Positions 6,988 through 16,146 of a stretch of 64,000 nucleotides of DNA are shown piece after piece. Within the stretch, counting starts at the first letter, position 1. The number at the start of each line of letters is the position of its first letter. Origin of the DNA: Okeania sp. KiyG1. GTDB taxonomy: Bacteria > Cyanobacteriota > Cyanobacteriia > Cyanobacteriales > Microcoleaceae. The notes below the pieces were generated by a model. That model had not been told where the DNA came from. It was given only the letters and a program-made list of their open reading frames with translations, and searched no databases. A program made the translations under genes and the position numbers. The stretch spans positions 90,042 through 154,041 of the forward strand of contig NZ_BLZO01000117.1 of the NCBI RefSeq assembly GCF_014132355.1. The letters are read 5' to 3'.

Positions 6988-9093
6988 ATGGCAGTTGTCA
7001 CCCTCATGGTGTCTTTGCTAATGAGTAGTTTTTCTTTCTGGGCGGTAAATACTATTCAACAGGATGCTCGTCTCAATGATACTCGCTATGGTCGAGACCT
7101 GGGACTATTATTGGCTGCAAATGTCGCTCCTCTAGTGGCAGAAGGCGATCGCAACGAAGTAGCGCGTTTTTCTCGACTTTTCTACAGCAGCACCTCTAGT
7201 GTACGTTATATGCTCTACGCCGATGAGGAAGGAAAAATTTTCCTTGGTCTGCCTTTCTCAGAATCAGAGGTAAAAACGTCCCTGACTTTACGCCGTCGCA
7301 TTCAACTACCAGAAGATTTTATGGCCAATGTAGAGGCAGGAAATTTGTCTGTCCTACCAATGGTGCGACAACATTTAACTCCGAATGGAGAATTAACGGA
7401 TGTTTTTGTACCTTTAATTCAAGAAGGTAAATATTTAGGAGTTTTGGCAATAGGAATTAATCCTAATCCTACTGCTGTTATTTCTTCAAATCTTACGAGA
7501 GATGTTACTTTGGCAGTGTTTGTTTCGATTTGGGCAATGGTAATTTTAGGGGCAGTATTTAATGCTTTGATTATTACTAAACCGATTAAGGAATTATCAG
7601 AAGGTGTGAGAAATATTGCTCAGGGAAATTTTAAGCAAAGGATTGATTTACCATTTGGAGGAGAATTGGGGGAATTGATTTTTAGCTTTAATGAAATGGC
7701 AGAGCAGTTAGAAAGTTATAAGAAGCAAAATATTGAAGAATTAACAGCAGAAAAAGCTAAGTTAGAGACTTTGGTTTCGACTATTGCTGATGGTGCTTTA
7801 TTGTTGGATGCTAATCTACAACTTATGTTAGTTAATTCTACTGCTAGGCGAATTTTTAGTTGGGAAGGAAAGGATGTTGTGGGTGCAAATGTTATTGATT
7901 ATTTGCCTGTAGCTGTACAAATGGAAATTAGTAGACCGCTTTATCAAATAGCTGGAGGAGAAATAGAAGGTGGTGAATATTGCTGCACTTTGGATGAGCC
8001 AAATAAACGTACAATTAGAGTGTTATTAACAACGGTTTTATTACATAGAGCACCAGGTAAAGAGTCTCTTTGTCAAAGTTGTATTTATGATGCAGATGAT
8101 ACTTGTAATTCTACTGAACGCCCTGAAGTTATTGAATGTACTCTTTATGAGCATCAATTAGAAAAAGGTTTAAATTCTCAGTACCGAGATAGTCTGAAAG
8201 GAATTGCGATGACTGTGCAGGATATTACTCGTGAAGTAGAGTTAAATGAGGCAAAAAGTCAGTTTATTAGTAATGTATCTCATGAGTTAAGAACTCCTCT
8301 ATTTAATATTAAATCTTTCATCGAAACTTTGCATGAATATGGGGAAGATTTAAGTGAAGTAGAAAGAAGGGAATTTCTGGAAACTGCTAATCATGAAACA
8401 GACCGTTTGACTCGTTTGGTTAATGATGTTTTAGACCTGAGTCGTCTAGAATCTTGTCATATTTATCATCTAGATGCTGTTGATATTGCTCTACCTATAG
8501 AACAAACTTTGAGAACTTATCAACTCAATGCTAAAGATAAGGAAATAGAGTTAAATTATGAGATAGAATCTAACTTGCCTTCTGTAGTGGGTCATTACGA
8601 TTTATTGTTACAAGTATTTGCTAATTTAGTGGGCAATGCTATGAAGTTTACTGAAGCAGGGGGAAGAATTATGATTCGAGCATATACATTAGAATCTGAC
8701 TCAGAAGTTTGCAATATTGAAGCTCAACAAATTGAAGAGGGGGGATGGATAGTTTCTCCTCCTCCTCCTCGACCAATAGATTTACATTTACCCTCAGAAC
8801 CAAGTTGTCAAAAGTTTGTCAGAATTGAAGTTTCAGATACAGGAAGTGGCATTGAACCTGAAGACCAAGAGGCTATTTTTGAGAGGTTTTTCCGAGTAGA
8901 AAATCGAGTTCATACTTTGGAAGGAACTGGTTTGGGTTTGTCTATTGTGAGGAATATTATGGATAAGCATCATAGTAAGGTTCAGTTAGTTAGTGAATTA
9001 GGTGTGGGTACAACTTTCTGGTTTGATTTACCTGTATTTGAGCAAAATATAGTATCACAAGAAAGTCAATTAGTAGATGTAACTCAACTTTAG
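6988..9093 (+). CDS. nblS: NblS/Hik33-type membrane sensor histidine kinase
   Basis: Cyanobacterial NblS (Hik33, DspA) controls responses to high light, nutrient stress and redox state. Order seen: N-terminal membrane helix (TLMVSLLMSSFSFWAV), extracytoplasmic sensor region, second helix near residue 190 (VFVSIWAMVILGAVF), HAMP, a PAS-like domain, then kinase with the phospho-acceptor His432 in SHELRTPL, N box NLVGNAMKF, DTGSGIEP and GTGLGLSIV. The PAS region carries a cysteine cluster C-x2-C-x7-C-x10-C (CQSC...DDTC...C). The ATG at 6988 is not the family start: about 24 residues of typical N-terminus (IANWWSEFTLQTK) lie upstream in frame, and an ATG at 6914 would supply MLALLKK. However, that ATG is out of frame because the A run at 6928-6934 has 7 bases where 8 are needed. 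Expression therefore needs slippage, a non-standard start, or the base is an error. Confidence 0.93.
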   Translation: MAVVTLMVSLLMSSFSFWAVNTIQQDARLNDTRYGRDLGLLLAANVAPLVAEGDRNEVARFSRLFYSSTSSVRYMLYADEEGKIFLGLPFSESEVKTSLTLRRRIQLPEDFMANVEAGNLSVLPMVRQHLTPNGELTDVFVPLIQEGKYLGVLAIGINPNPTAVISSNLTRDVTLAVFVSIWAMVILGAVFNALIITKPIKELSEGVRNIAQGNFKQRIDLPFGGELGELIFSFNEMAEQLESYKKQNIEELTAEKAKLETLVSTIADGALLLDANLQLMLVNSTARRIFSWEGKDVVGANVIDYLPVAVQMEISRPLYQIAGGEIEGGEYCCTLDEPNKRTIRVLLTTVLLHRAPGKESLCQSCIYDADDTCNSTERPEVIECTLYEHQLEKGLNSQYRDSLKGIAMTVQDITREVELNEAKSQFISNVSHELRTPLFNIKSFIETLHEYGEDLSEVERREFLETANHETDRLTRLVNDVLDLSRLESCHIYHLDAVDIALPIEQTLRTYQLNAKDKEIELNYEIESNLPSVVGHYDLLLQVFANLVGNAMKFTEAGGRIMIRAYTLESDSEVCNIEAQQIEEGGWIVSPPPPRPIDLHLPSEPSCQKFVRIEVSDTGSGIEPEDQEAIFERFFRVENRVHTLEGTGLGLSIVRNIMDKHHSKVQLVSELGVGTTFWFDLPVFEQNIVSQESQLVDVTQL

Positions 9094-9319
9094 AAGAAGG
9101 AAGAAGGAAGAAGGAAGAAGGAAGAAGTAAGAGGGAAGAAGTAAGAGGGAAGAAGTAAGAGGGAAGAAGTAAGAGGGAAGAAGTAAGAGGGAAGAAGTAA
9201 GAGGGAAGAAGTAAGAGGGAAGAAGTAAGAGGGAAGAAGTAAGAGGGAAGAAGTAAGAGGGAAGAAGTAAGAGGGAAGAAGTAAGAGGGAAGAAGTAAGA
9301 GGGAAGAAGTAAGAGGGAA
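9094..9319. repeat. 14-bp tandem repeat (AAGAAGTAAGAGGG), about 13-14 copies
   Basis: Starts at the last base of the nblS stop codon as GAAGAAGGAAGAAGG and settles into near-perfect 14-base copies of AAGAAGTAAGAGGG. Purine-only strand, no ORF of interest. Confidence 0.95.
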
Positions 9320-9332
9320 TAGGGAAAAATAT

Positions 9333-9601
9333 TACGTTGTATGAGTTTTAAGTTTTGGATATTTTCTAACCTTTCCTTCGACTGCCATACCAGTTTTTGA
9401 GTCAGATATAGTATCATAAAAAAATTAATTATTAGATGTAACTAAACTTTAGAATAATTCAAAAGTAAAAAGTCAAAATCTTACGTTTTATGAGTTTAAA
9501 ACTTTGGAGATGTTCTAACCTTTATTTCCACTGCCATACCAGTTTTTGAGTCAGATATAGTATCAGAAAAAATTAATTATTAGATGTAACTAAACTTTAG
9601 A
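9333..9601 (+). pseudogene. Two relic copies of the nblS 3' end
   Basis: About 9333-9453 and 9480-9601 are near-identical to each other. Their right ends match the last 55 bases of nblS (compare ATAGTATCA...TTAGATGTAACT...AACTTTAG with 9047-9093). The left parts match the codons before it more loosely. Neither is an open frame. They are decayed tandem duplicates of the gene's end, interrupted by the 14-bp repeat. Confidence 0.7.
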
Positions 9602-9678
9602 ACTAGGGAACAGGAACCAGAGTTTTAAACTTTTTATATGTTGGGCGATCGCTTCCTCGGAAATAGCTGCGGGGAATT

Positions 9679-10032
9679 TCAAAAAGAAATTATCAAACTG
9701 ATAAGAACTAAACTTAACAATAACCACCAAATAGTATTTCTTTGAAGCCAAAATTTGACAGTTCCAAACCAACTAATATGATTAAAATTAGTAGGAGGTA
9801 CAAGGGGTTCAGACTGGTCATGGTAAAGGGTACAATTTTTAGCATAGGGACGTTGAGGAAAATTACAGGTATCATCAAAATGGTAGATACAGCTATTACA
9901 CAAATATTCTTCTGTTTGAGTGTGATAAATAGGAATTCCTGGATGACCAAAAGCTTTAAGAGAAACTCCACAATGGGGACAAGCGATCGCCTGACTATCA
10001 ATTGGTTGATGACAACGAGGACAATTTGACAT
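9679..10032 (-). CDS. Small zinc-ribbon membrane-anchored protein
   Basis: 117 residues from the ATG at 10032, preferred over an upstream start at 10074 because MSNCPRCHQPID is the natural zinc-ribbon N-terminus. Domains: N-terminal zinc ribbon (CPRC...CPHCG), a second cysteine cluster C-x2-C-x7-C-x10-C (CNSC...DDTC...C followed by TLYHDQ), and a C-terminal membrane helix (WWLLLSLVLISLIISF). The second cluster has the same spacing and flanking residues as the one in the PAS region of NblS encoded just upstream. Function is unknown. It is transcribed towards nblS and divergently from the phasin-like gene, with 117 bases between the two starts. Confidence 0.75.
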   Translation of the reverse strand: MSNCPRCHQPIDSQAIACPHCGVSLKAFGHPGIPIYHTQTEEYLCNSCIYHFDDTCNFPQRPYAKNCTLYHDQSEPLVPPTNFNHISWFGTVKFWLQRNTIWWLLLSLVLISLIISF

Positions 10033-10149
10033 TTTGATTATGCTAGATATGTTAAATTCAACAACTTTTTTCATCTACAGTTTAAATTTGTAGCTTAATT
10101 CTAAGTTAGTTGCTCGTTGATACCTATAAATATGGAAATAGGAAAAAAT

Positions 10150-10476
10150 ATGAATAATACTGAAAATCTACTTAAACAACTTTTAATGATAGGCATTGGT
10201 ACAACTTCCCTGGTGGCCGAAAAAATACAGGAAGTCACTAACCAATGGGTTAAAGATGGTACTATCAACCCAGACCAAGCTAAAACTTTCGTTGATGATA
10301 TAATGCAGCAACTTAGGTCAGAGCAAGGAAACTGGGAAACTCAGATGCAGCGACAAATGCGGAATGTCATGCAGGATATAGGTGTTCCTCGTCAATCGGA
10401 ATTGGACGAACTCCGGGGTCGTTTGGACCGTTTGGAGCGTCAGATCCGAGATTTAGAAAATCGCAATTGGCGTTAG
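10150..10476 (+). CDS. Phasin-like / polyhydroxyalkanoate regulator family coiled-coil protein
   Basis: 108 residues. Opens with ENLLKQLLMIGIGTTSLVAE, then TNQWVKDGTINPDQAKTF, and ends in a charged coiled coil (RGRLDRLERQIRDLE). This matches the widespread cyanobacterial phasin-like family (COG3937 type). Members of the wider family coat storage granules; the role here is not established. The ATG at 10150 is preferred because AGGA lies six bases before it and the upstream candidates (10117 TTG, 10132 ATG) have no ribosome site. Confidence 0.75.
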   Translation: MNNTENLLKQLLMIGIGTTSLVAEKIQEVTNQWVKDGTINPDQAKTFVDDIMQQLRSEQGNWETQMQRQMRNVMQDIGVPRQSELDELRGRLDRLERQIRDLENRNWR

Positions 10477-11001
10477 ATGAATTTAGAATTTAGAATTTAG
10501 AATTTAGAATTCAGAATTCAGAATTTAGATTTGCAGCAGTGATTAAGTTTGAGAGGCGTGAGTTAGAATTTAGAATTTAGAATTCAGAATTCAGAATTTA
10601 GAATTTAGAATTTAGATTTGCAGCAGTGATTAAATTTGAGAGGGGTGAGAATGTCCTAACTTCCCTGATGAGTGCTATGTCATTTAACAATATCTGGAAT
10701 CTTAGTTAGAGTTAAACTTTCATATTAATTTTTGGTTTTTGACTTAATTATATGGAAGATTGATTTTAGTATCAAATATTATAGTTATTAACTTTTCAGT
10801 TGTTACGTTCTGTTTTTTCTGTTTGATTTTTTTCAAAAATACAAATTAGAGAAAATGGGAGGTTGTTTAGAATGTTTATAAAGTTAGCTGCGAGATTGGA
10901 AAAATTACAACTGACGCTAGTGTAGCTGCAAAATATAGTAGTTATAATTTAAACTTCAACTGATAATTTTTGACTTTTAACTTAAATTAGGAGGATTAAT
11001 T
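10477..11001. other. Spacer with GAATTTAGAATTCAG repeats and the FKBP promoter region
   Basis: No gene. 10482-10530 and 10563-10618 carry tandem GAATTTA/GAATTCA units. Around them a block of about 75 bases (TTTGCAGCAGTGATTAA...GAGAGG) is present twice (about 10527-10562 and 10614-10650). The remainder is AT-rich and should include the promoter of the downstream FKBP gene. Confidence 0.6.
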
Positions 11002-11523
11002 TTGCGAGGAATTATTATTAGTCTGGCAGTAGTAATATTCTGTGGTTTAGTTTTGATTGTTGCTCAAATCACAGGTTCGGAAAAAGGAGCAGTTGCTTCT
11101 CAAAATACACCAGGTACTATAAATTCTACTGAAGTTCAGGAACAAGTGGCAGAAAATATTATGACTGAAAATAACGAAGAAACTATTACTACTGAATCTG
11201 GTCTTCAGTATGTGGTCTTGAAAGAAGGAGATGGCGCTACTCCTAAAAAAGGTCAAACAGTTGTGGTTCACTATACTGGAACTTTAGAGGATGGTTCTAA
11301 GTTTGATAGTTCTCGCGATCGCAATCAACCTTTCCAATTTCCAGTTGGTGTAGGTCGAGTTATTAAAGGTTGGGATGAAGGGGTCGCTAGTATGAAAGTA
11401 GGTGAACGTCGTAAGTTTATTATTCCACCAGAATTAGGGTATGGTGCTAGTGGTGCTGGTGGGGTTATACCTCCTAATGCTACTCTGATTTTTGATGTGG
11501 AATTATTGAGAATTGCTGGATAA
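11002..11523 (+). CDS. FKBP-type peptidyl-prolyl cis-trans isomerase, membrane-anchored
   Basis: Catalyses proline isomerisation during protein folding. The N-terminal hydrophobic helix ([18 protein letters not shown]) is a signal anchor, so the FKBP domain probably faces the periplasm or thylakoid lumen. A 40-residue linker leads to an intact FKBP domain: [30 protein letters not shown], the active-site run [12 protein letters not shown], and [18 protein letters not shown]. The start is TTG at 11002, decided by a strong AGGAGG eight bases upstream and the lack of any other start before the helix. A good terminator hairpin follows at 11566. Confidence 0.93.
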   Translation: MRGIIISLAVVIFCGLVLIVAQITGSEKGAVASQNTPGTINSTEVQEQVAENIMTENNEETITTESGLQYVVLKEGDGATPKKGQTVVVHYTGTLEDGSKFDSSRDRNQPFQFPVGVGRVIKGWDEGVASMKVGERRKFIIPPELGYGASGAGGVIPPNATLIFDVELLRIAG

Positions 11524-11565
11524 ATTCAGCATTCAGCATTCAGCATTCAGCAATTATAATTATTA

Positions 11566-11601
11566 AAAGGGGATAGAGACTTGTTCTCTATTCCCTTTAT
11601 A
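11566..11601 (+). terminator. Rho-independent-type terminator of the FKBP gene
   Basis: AAAGGGGATAGAGA (11566-11579) pairs with TCTCTATTCCCTTT (11585-11598) over 14 positions with one G-T mismatch, with a five-base loop and a T/A-rich tail. It lies 43 bases after the stop codon. It overlaps the upstream extension of the next frame, which supports the later start of the Uma2 gene. Confidence 0.75.
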
Positions 11602-11625
11602 TATTCTTTAATTCCTAAAAATTAT

Positions 11626-12135
11626 ATGTCAAATCTCACAGTTAAAGACTTAGAAATATTGCAAGGTACTCTTGATAAATTAGATTTAGATTATCAATTA
11701 GAATTAGATGAAGGAAAGATATTAGTCATGGGTCCGTCAGATATTATTTCTAGTGAAGTTGGTGTTCAGTTAATTAGATTATTAGGTAATTGGGTTTACC
11801 CACGTCGTCTCGGACGTTTGTTTGATTCTAGTGGTGCTTTTATTCTTCCAGATACTAATTTAAAGGTTCCTGATGTTTCTTTTGTTCGTGCCCAACGTTT
11901 GAAAAAAAGTGTTCGTTATTTTGGGGAATTAGTGCCTGATTTAGTAGTAGAAATTAAGTCTCAAGGTGACAGAATTAAACCTTTAAAAAAGAAAATAAAG
12001 AAGTATTTGGAATTAGGAGCGGAAGTAGGAATATTGATAGACCCTTTAATCAGTTATCAGTTATCAGTTATCAGTTATCAGTTGAAGATTTTTTCTAGTT
12101 TTATCAAAATAACAAAGTCAGAATTTAACTTCTAA
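11626..12135 (+). CDS. Uma2-family PD-(D/E)XK endonuclease-like protein with a repeat-derived C-terminus
   Basis: 169 residues from ATG 11626 (MSNLTVKDLE). Uma2 proteins are abundant in cyanobacteria and have a restriction-endonuclease fold; their job is unknown. Core residues are visible in VPDVSFV and PDLVVEIKS, followed by KIKKYLELGAEVGILIDP. At that point a normal Uma2 protein continues with a short strand-helix tail, but here the sequence becomes SYQLSVISYQL, encoded by the short tandem repeat CAGTTATCAGTTATCAG (12051-12082), then unrelated residues. The repeat has replaced the natural C-terminus. The catalytic core is complete, so activity cannot be excluded. Confidence 0.8.
   Translation: MSNLTVKDLEILQGTLDKLDLDYQLELDEGKILVMGPSDIISSEVGVQLIRLLGNWVYPRRLGRLFDSSGAFILPDTNLKVPDVSFVRAQRLKKSVRYFGELVPDLVVEIKSQGDRIKPLKKKIKKYLELGAEVGILIDPLISYQLSVISYQLKIFSSFIKITKSEFNF
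12051..12082. repeat. Heptamer tandem repeat TTATCAG inside the Uma2 frame
   Basis: Four to five copies of TTATCAG read through in frame. The same heptamer (or its complement CTGATAA) occurs between genes at 15823-15845, 32507-32545, 33938-33962, 34245-34280 and 35939-35972. Confidence 0.9.
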
Positions 12136-12164
12136 CTTCTGATTTCCTTAATAATTAGCTTGAT

Positions 12165-14482
12165 ATGTCTAAATTCAATTTATCTTACACTCAATTTTTT
12201 CGACACAAATTTAACCGACTGATTTCGATTAGTTTATTTATACTAACGTTAACTATTATATTGTCTTGGAGTTGGATATTACCTAGTTATACTCAGACAC
12301 CTACTCCTAATATTAAAAGTCGGGAAGTTATTATTCAAGAAATTAAAGATTATGCCGAACGTCATGTTGAAAATGATAAGGCGATGGATAGTAGGTTAAT
12401 GATTGATTTATATGAGAAAAATTCTGTGGGTTTAACTACTCCAGAAATTACTAAAATTTATGAGGAAGAATACACAAAACTGAAAGAGGCAAAAGATAGT
12501 AATCTCTGGGAAAAAATAAATGACGATCTATTTTATGGGTTGGGATGGTTTGCTGCTTTAGCACTTTTGATTCTGTTAGTTTTTAAGCAAGCTATAGACA
12601 ATTGGGTAACTCATTTCATTAATAGCTTTGGGAAATGGTTATACAATCAAATTTCTGGTTTTGAATTGTTTTGGAATTTCTCTCTAAAACGCTATAAAAA
12701 AGGTCTCATTAATAAACACGAACCACTAAAAATTCCTTTTCGTCCTCATAGTTCTTTAAGTCTGCAAGAAGTTTATGTGGATTTGCAATTCTTGGAAAAA
12801 GCTAATAATGAACCAATTAATTTTTCTGAGATTAAAAATATAATCGTTTGGCTATTAAGGGGCAACCTGGAGCTGGAAAAACACTTTTATTAAAATATCT
12901 TGTTCTCTCTTGGGCGAGGGAAAAATTAAATAGTTCCTCTAATGAGTATGTGCCGATTTTATTGGAGTTATATCGCCTCAATGAAATAGAAATTTCTGGC
13001 CTCAACATCGAAGTCTTAAAACAGAAATTAGTAGAAGCTTTAGATAGGGATGATTTTCCTAAAGCTAATTCTTTTGTCGAACAAAGTCTGGAAAAAGGCA
13101 AATTATTTCTGTTATTTGATGGATTAGATGAAGTGAAAAGTTTGATTCGTACTCAAGTTGTACAAGCTATTAATGACTTATTAGATAAGTACGATAAATG
13201 TCGAGCGATTATTACTTGTCGGGCAGCAGTTTATCACAATGATTTTGCTGAGTCGGTGGATAAAACTTTAGATATTAAAGAATTTAGCGACAGACAAATG
13301 CGACTTTTTTTAGAAGCATGGAAATCTGAAATGCCACCGGAAAAATCTATCGATCAACTCATACAAACTTTGAGGGATAGACCGTTAATTATGGAATTAG
13401 CTAGAAATCCTTTAATGTTGACTATTGTTGCTCATCTTTATACTCAACCTGCTTTTGTTTTGCCTCAGTCTCGGTCAGATTTTTATCAAGAATCTACTCA
13501 TATTTTATTGAATCAATGGCAGAATAATTTTAATCAATATAAGGAGAGCGCTCATAAGCGGAGAGTACTACAACATTTAGCTTTATTTGCTCAGGATAAT
13601 GCTAGTAAACAACAAAAGGATGACTTAAGTTTGGATTATCAAATTGTCTTGGAACAAATTCAAAAAGTTTTACCAGATTTGAATCTCAATCCTGAAACAG
13701 ATACTCAACCAATATTAAGATAAATTGTGGAACGTAGTGGATTATTATTGGAAATTGAGAGGGGAGATAAATATCAGTTTGCTCATTTAACTTTGCAAGA
13801 ATATTTTGCAGCAACAGCTTTGAGAGATAGAGAAAATGAGTTAATAGAAAGGTTTAAAAATGACCCGGAACGTTGGCGAGAAACGGTGAAACTTTGGTGT
13901 GGGTTTGCGGGGAATAGTACAAATTTAATAGAGGTTATCTATCAGGAAGATTCTCCGACAGCTTTTGAATGTTTAGCGGATGCTCAAGAAGTTTCTCCTA
14001 TTTTAGCAGAGAGAATTATTGAAGAATTTAAGGATAAATTGGCAGAAGCAAATTCTGATGAAAATTTAGCTAGAGCTTTTGGAGCAGTTGCTTCTGATGT
14101 TCGGGATAGAGGTAGGGGAAAAGTTGTTTTTGAGTTTCTAGAAAATGCTTTGAATAATTCTGAATCTCTGGAAGTTCGTCAAGCATCTGTTAAAGCATTA
14201 TCTAAAACAAATTTGCCACAAGCAGCGGATATTTTGTTTAGGTATTATGACGATATTAATTTCGTGGATGCTCGTCAAGCAATTATTAATATGGGAGATA
14301 TTGCAGTTTCTTTATTAAGGGGTTTGGCAGAGAAAGGTTCGGAAACGGCAATGAAGAATTTAGTGAAAATTGGTACTCCCTATGCTAGAGAAATTTTGGA
14401 AGGTTTATTAAATCATTCTGATGAAAGTATTCAGATATTAGCCGCTTTAAATATTGCCGAATTTACGAGTCTAAATAATTAG
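12165..14482 (+). pseudogene. Membrane NACHT-family STAND NTPase with HEAT-like repeats, disrupted by a frameshift and a stop
   Basis: Three open segments form one protein of about 770 residues. Segment 1 (12165-about 12847): N-terminal membrane helix (LISISLFILTLTIILSWSW), a second helix (LGWFAALALLILLVF), and the lead-in to the NTPase. Segment 2 (about 12848-13720): NACHT domain with P-loop KGQPGAGKT, Walker B LFLLFDGLDEV and an arginine sensor in ITCRAA. Segment 3 (13727-14482): FAHLTLQEYFAA and HEAT-like repeats. Lesion 1: one base is missing at about 12847-12851, so segment 1 ends within 15 codons of the P-loop. Lesion 2: an in-frame TAA at 13721-13723 between ILR and IVERSGLL. NACHT STAND proteins act in signalling and anti-phage immunity; here the gene looks inactive unless both lesions are errors. 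Confidence 0.85.
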
Positions 14483-14502
14483 GTGTTTTAGGAGCGAGAA
14501 AT

Positions 14503-15339
14503 ATGGCAAAATTTGACGATGAGTTTAATTTAAAAGATTGGGAATGGATAGCAGTTCCTTTTCCGCCGTCGGAAAGAGAGAGTATGGCAAGGGTAGCTTG
14601 GTCTATTTGTTGTAGATGTACTCCTAAAGAAATTTCTCGATATAATAATCTCGATCCAAGAATAGTAATTCCTTTGTGCGCGATAGTATTGCTTGATAAA
14701 AAATATTTTTTACAGTTAAAAAAGTTTGCCAAAGAAAAAGAAATTGGTAACTATAGATTCACACAAGAATTCATTAATCTAGCAATTAATTCGATTGATC
14801 CTAGCAAAAAGTGGCTATCTCTATTTAAAACTTTAGACATAGAGTTACAATCTTCCTTGCTATATGGTCTCATAAAATACCGTTCTCCAGTTCGTGATGA
14901 CTGGCGTAATATCTTTCTAGATATACAACCTATTCTAAACATAGAAATTGAACTTTTACTAAAATTGTCTTTAATAATATATTTAACAACATTACATTTA
15001 TTTATAGTATCATTTTTACCTATTTTGCGTGTGGAATATCTTTATTTAAGTTCTATACTTATAGTTCCTTTGATTGAAGATGAAGAACTCAGTTTCTTAA
15101 CATATATTATCCTAACTATAAATTTGTTATATGCTCTAGATTTACGATTTATTTTTTCTAATAAAATAACTTTATTAATTTCGGTGCTCATGTCAGTGCT
15201 TTGCTCAATTTTATGGATTATTTTATGGATTGACGAACAAAAACAACAACGCAAAGACACTAACCCGCTAAAAAATATTTTAAAATCTGATAGTTTAGCA
15301 AATTTGATAAATTTAACTCAGAGGAGAATCAGAAAGTAA
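14503..15339 (+). CDS. Unrecognised membrane protein downstream of the NACHT gene
   Basis: 278 residues, not recognised. The N-terminal 145 residues are soluble and start with a charged and aromatic stretch (DDEFNLKDWEWIAVPFPP), followed by helices rich in Lys. The C-terminal half holds about four membrane helices (LLLKLSLIIYLTTLHLFIVS, YLSSILIVPLI, FLTYIILTINLLYAL, ITLLISVLMSVLCSILWIIL) and ends with a basic tail. It starts 20 bases after the NACHT stop with no terminator between, so the two were probably co-transcribed and it could be a partner or effector. That role is inference only. Confidence 0.6.
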   Translation: MAKFDDEFNLKDWEWIAVPFPPSERESMARVAWSICCRCTPKEISRYNNLDPRIVIPLCAIVLLDKKYFLQLKKFAKEKEIGNYRFTQEFINLAINSIDPSKKWLSLFKTLDIELQSSLLYGLIKYRSPVRDDWRNIFLDIQPILNIEIELLLKLSLIIYLTTLHLFIVSFLPILRVEYLYLSSILIVPLIEDEELSFLTYIILTINLLYALDLRFIFSNKITLLISVLMSVLCSILWIILWIDEQKQQRKDTNPLKNILKSDSLANLINLTQRRIRK

Positions 15340-15635
15340 ATATTACTATTGGGAAATGAAAATTACTACTATGAAGATATTGTTTGATTTAACTAACTTT
15401 CCCAAAATATTGAATAAGTGATCGCTCTTTAAATCTCACTCTTTATTTATTCCTAAAATCTAACTTTCTTTGATATATAGAAATAGCGATCGCCCTCAAA
15501 ACTATACTATCTTTAGTTGAATAAAAAGTCATGCGTATAGGCGAACAACCCCTTATATGTTTTATATTATCACAAAAATTGTGAGGATGGAACCGAAAAT
15601 TCTTTGACGCGGCGATTTTTTAGAAGCTTCATAAA

Positions 15636-15767
15636 ATGAAAACATTGGTGCTTTTCCACGCTAGTAGGGATGGATGGAAAAATTTAATCAGGGAAAAACA
15701 ACCTTTTCTTGGAGCTTCACGAGATGAAAATATTTTTGGTATTGCTCCGGGAAAAAAAATGGATTGA
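15636..15767 (+). CDS. Small ORF of the repeat family, 43 aa
   Basis: Reads MKTLVLFHASRDGWKN, then LIREKQPFLGASRD and ENIFGIAPGKK before a TGA. It shares the pattern MKxxVxFHxxRDxWKxLIRE...ASxDENIxxIAPG with the ORF at 16000. Differences between the two are mostly substitutions that keep the frame. No similarity to a known family is recognised. It may be a real small protein or a relic of a longer one. Confidence 0.4.
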   Translation: MKTLVLFHASRDGWKNLIREKQPFLGASRDENIFGIAPGKKMD

Positions 15768-15999
15768 GCGATCGCTCTCTAACATTTCATCCTTTAAAAA
15801 TTGCTAATTTATATAGAAAGCTGATAACTGATAACTGATAACTGAAGAGGCGATCGCCCTCGAAACTATACTATTTATAGTTGAATAAAAAGTCATGCGT
15901 ATAGGCAAACAACCCCTTATAGTACTTACTATATCATAAAAATTGCGAGGATAGAACTGAAAATCTTTTGACGCGGCGATTTTTTAGGAGCTTCATAGA

Positions 16000-16146
16000 A
16001 TGAAATATTTTGTGGTTTTCCACTCTAGGAGGGATGAATGGAAAGATTTAATCAGAGAGAAACAACCATTCCTGAGTGCTTCACAAGATGAAAATATTTC
16101 TGATATTGCTCCTGGAAATAATTCCTCAATATTTGATTGTCTTTGA
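16000..16146 (+). CDS. Small ORF of the repeat family, 48 aa
   Basis: Reads MKYFVVFHSRRDEWKD, then LIREKQPFLSASQD and ENISDIAPGNN before a TGA. A GGAG lies nine bases before the ATG. It is the longest intact member. Other units (about 16281, 16604, 16703 and 16984) carry the same reading with one-base indels or stops. In the unit near 16780 the family reading extends through IAPGKIPEYSIV and stops at the TAA of the conserved GTTGAATAA block, suggesting the ancestral ORF ended there. Confidence 0.45.
   Translation: MKYFVVFHSRRDEWKDLIREKQPFLSASQDENISDIAPGNNSSIFDCL

Noticed and set aside
9070-9417. 115-codon minus-strand reading rich in SLLLLPSYFFPLTS
   Set aside because: It is the translation of the 14-bp tandem repeat after nblS; no start signal, no family.
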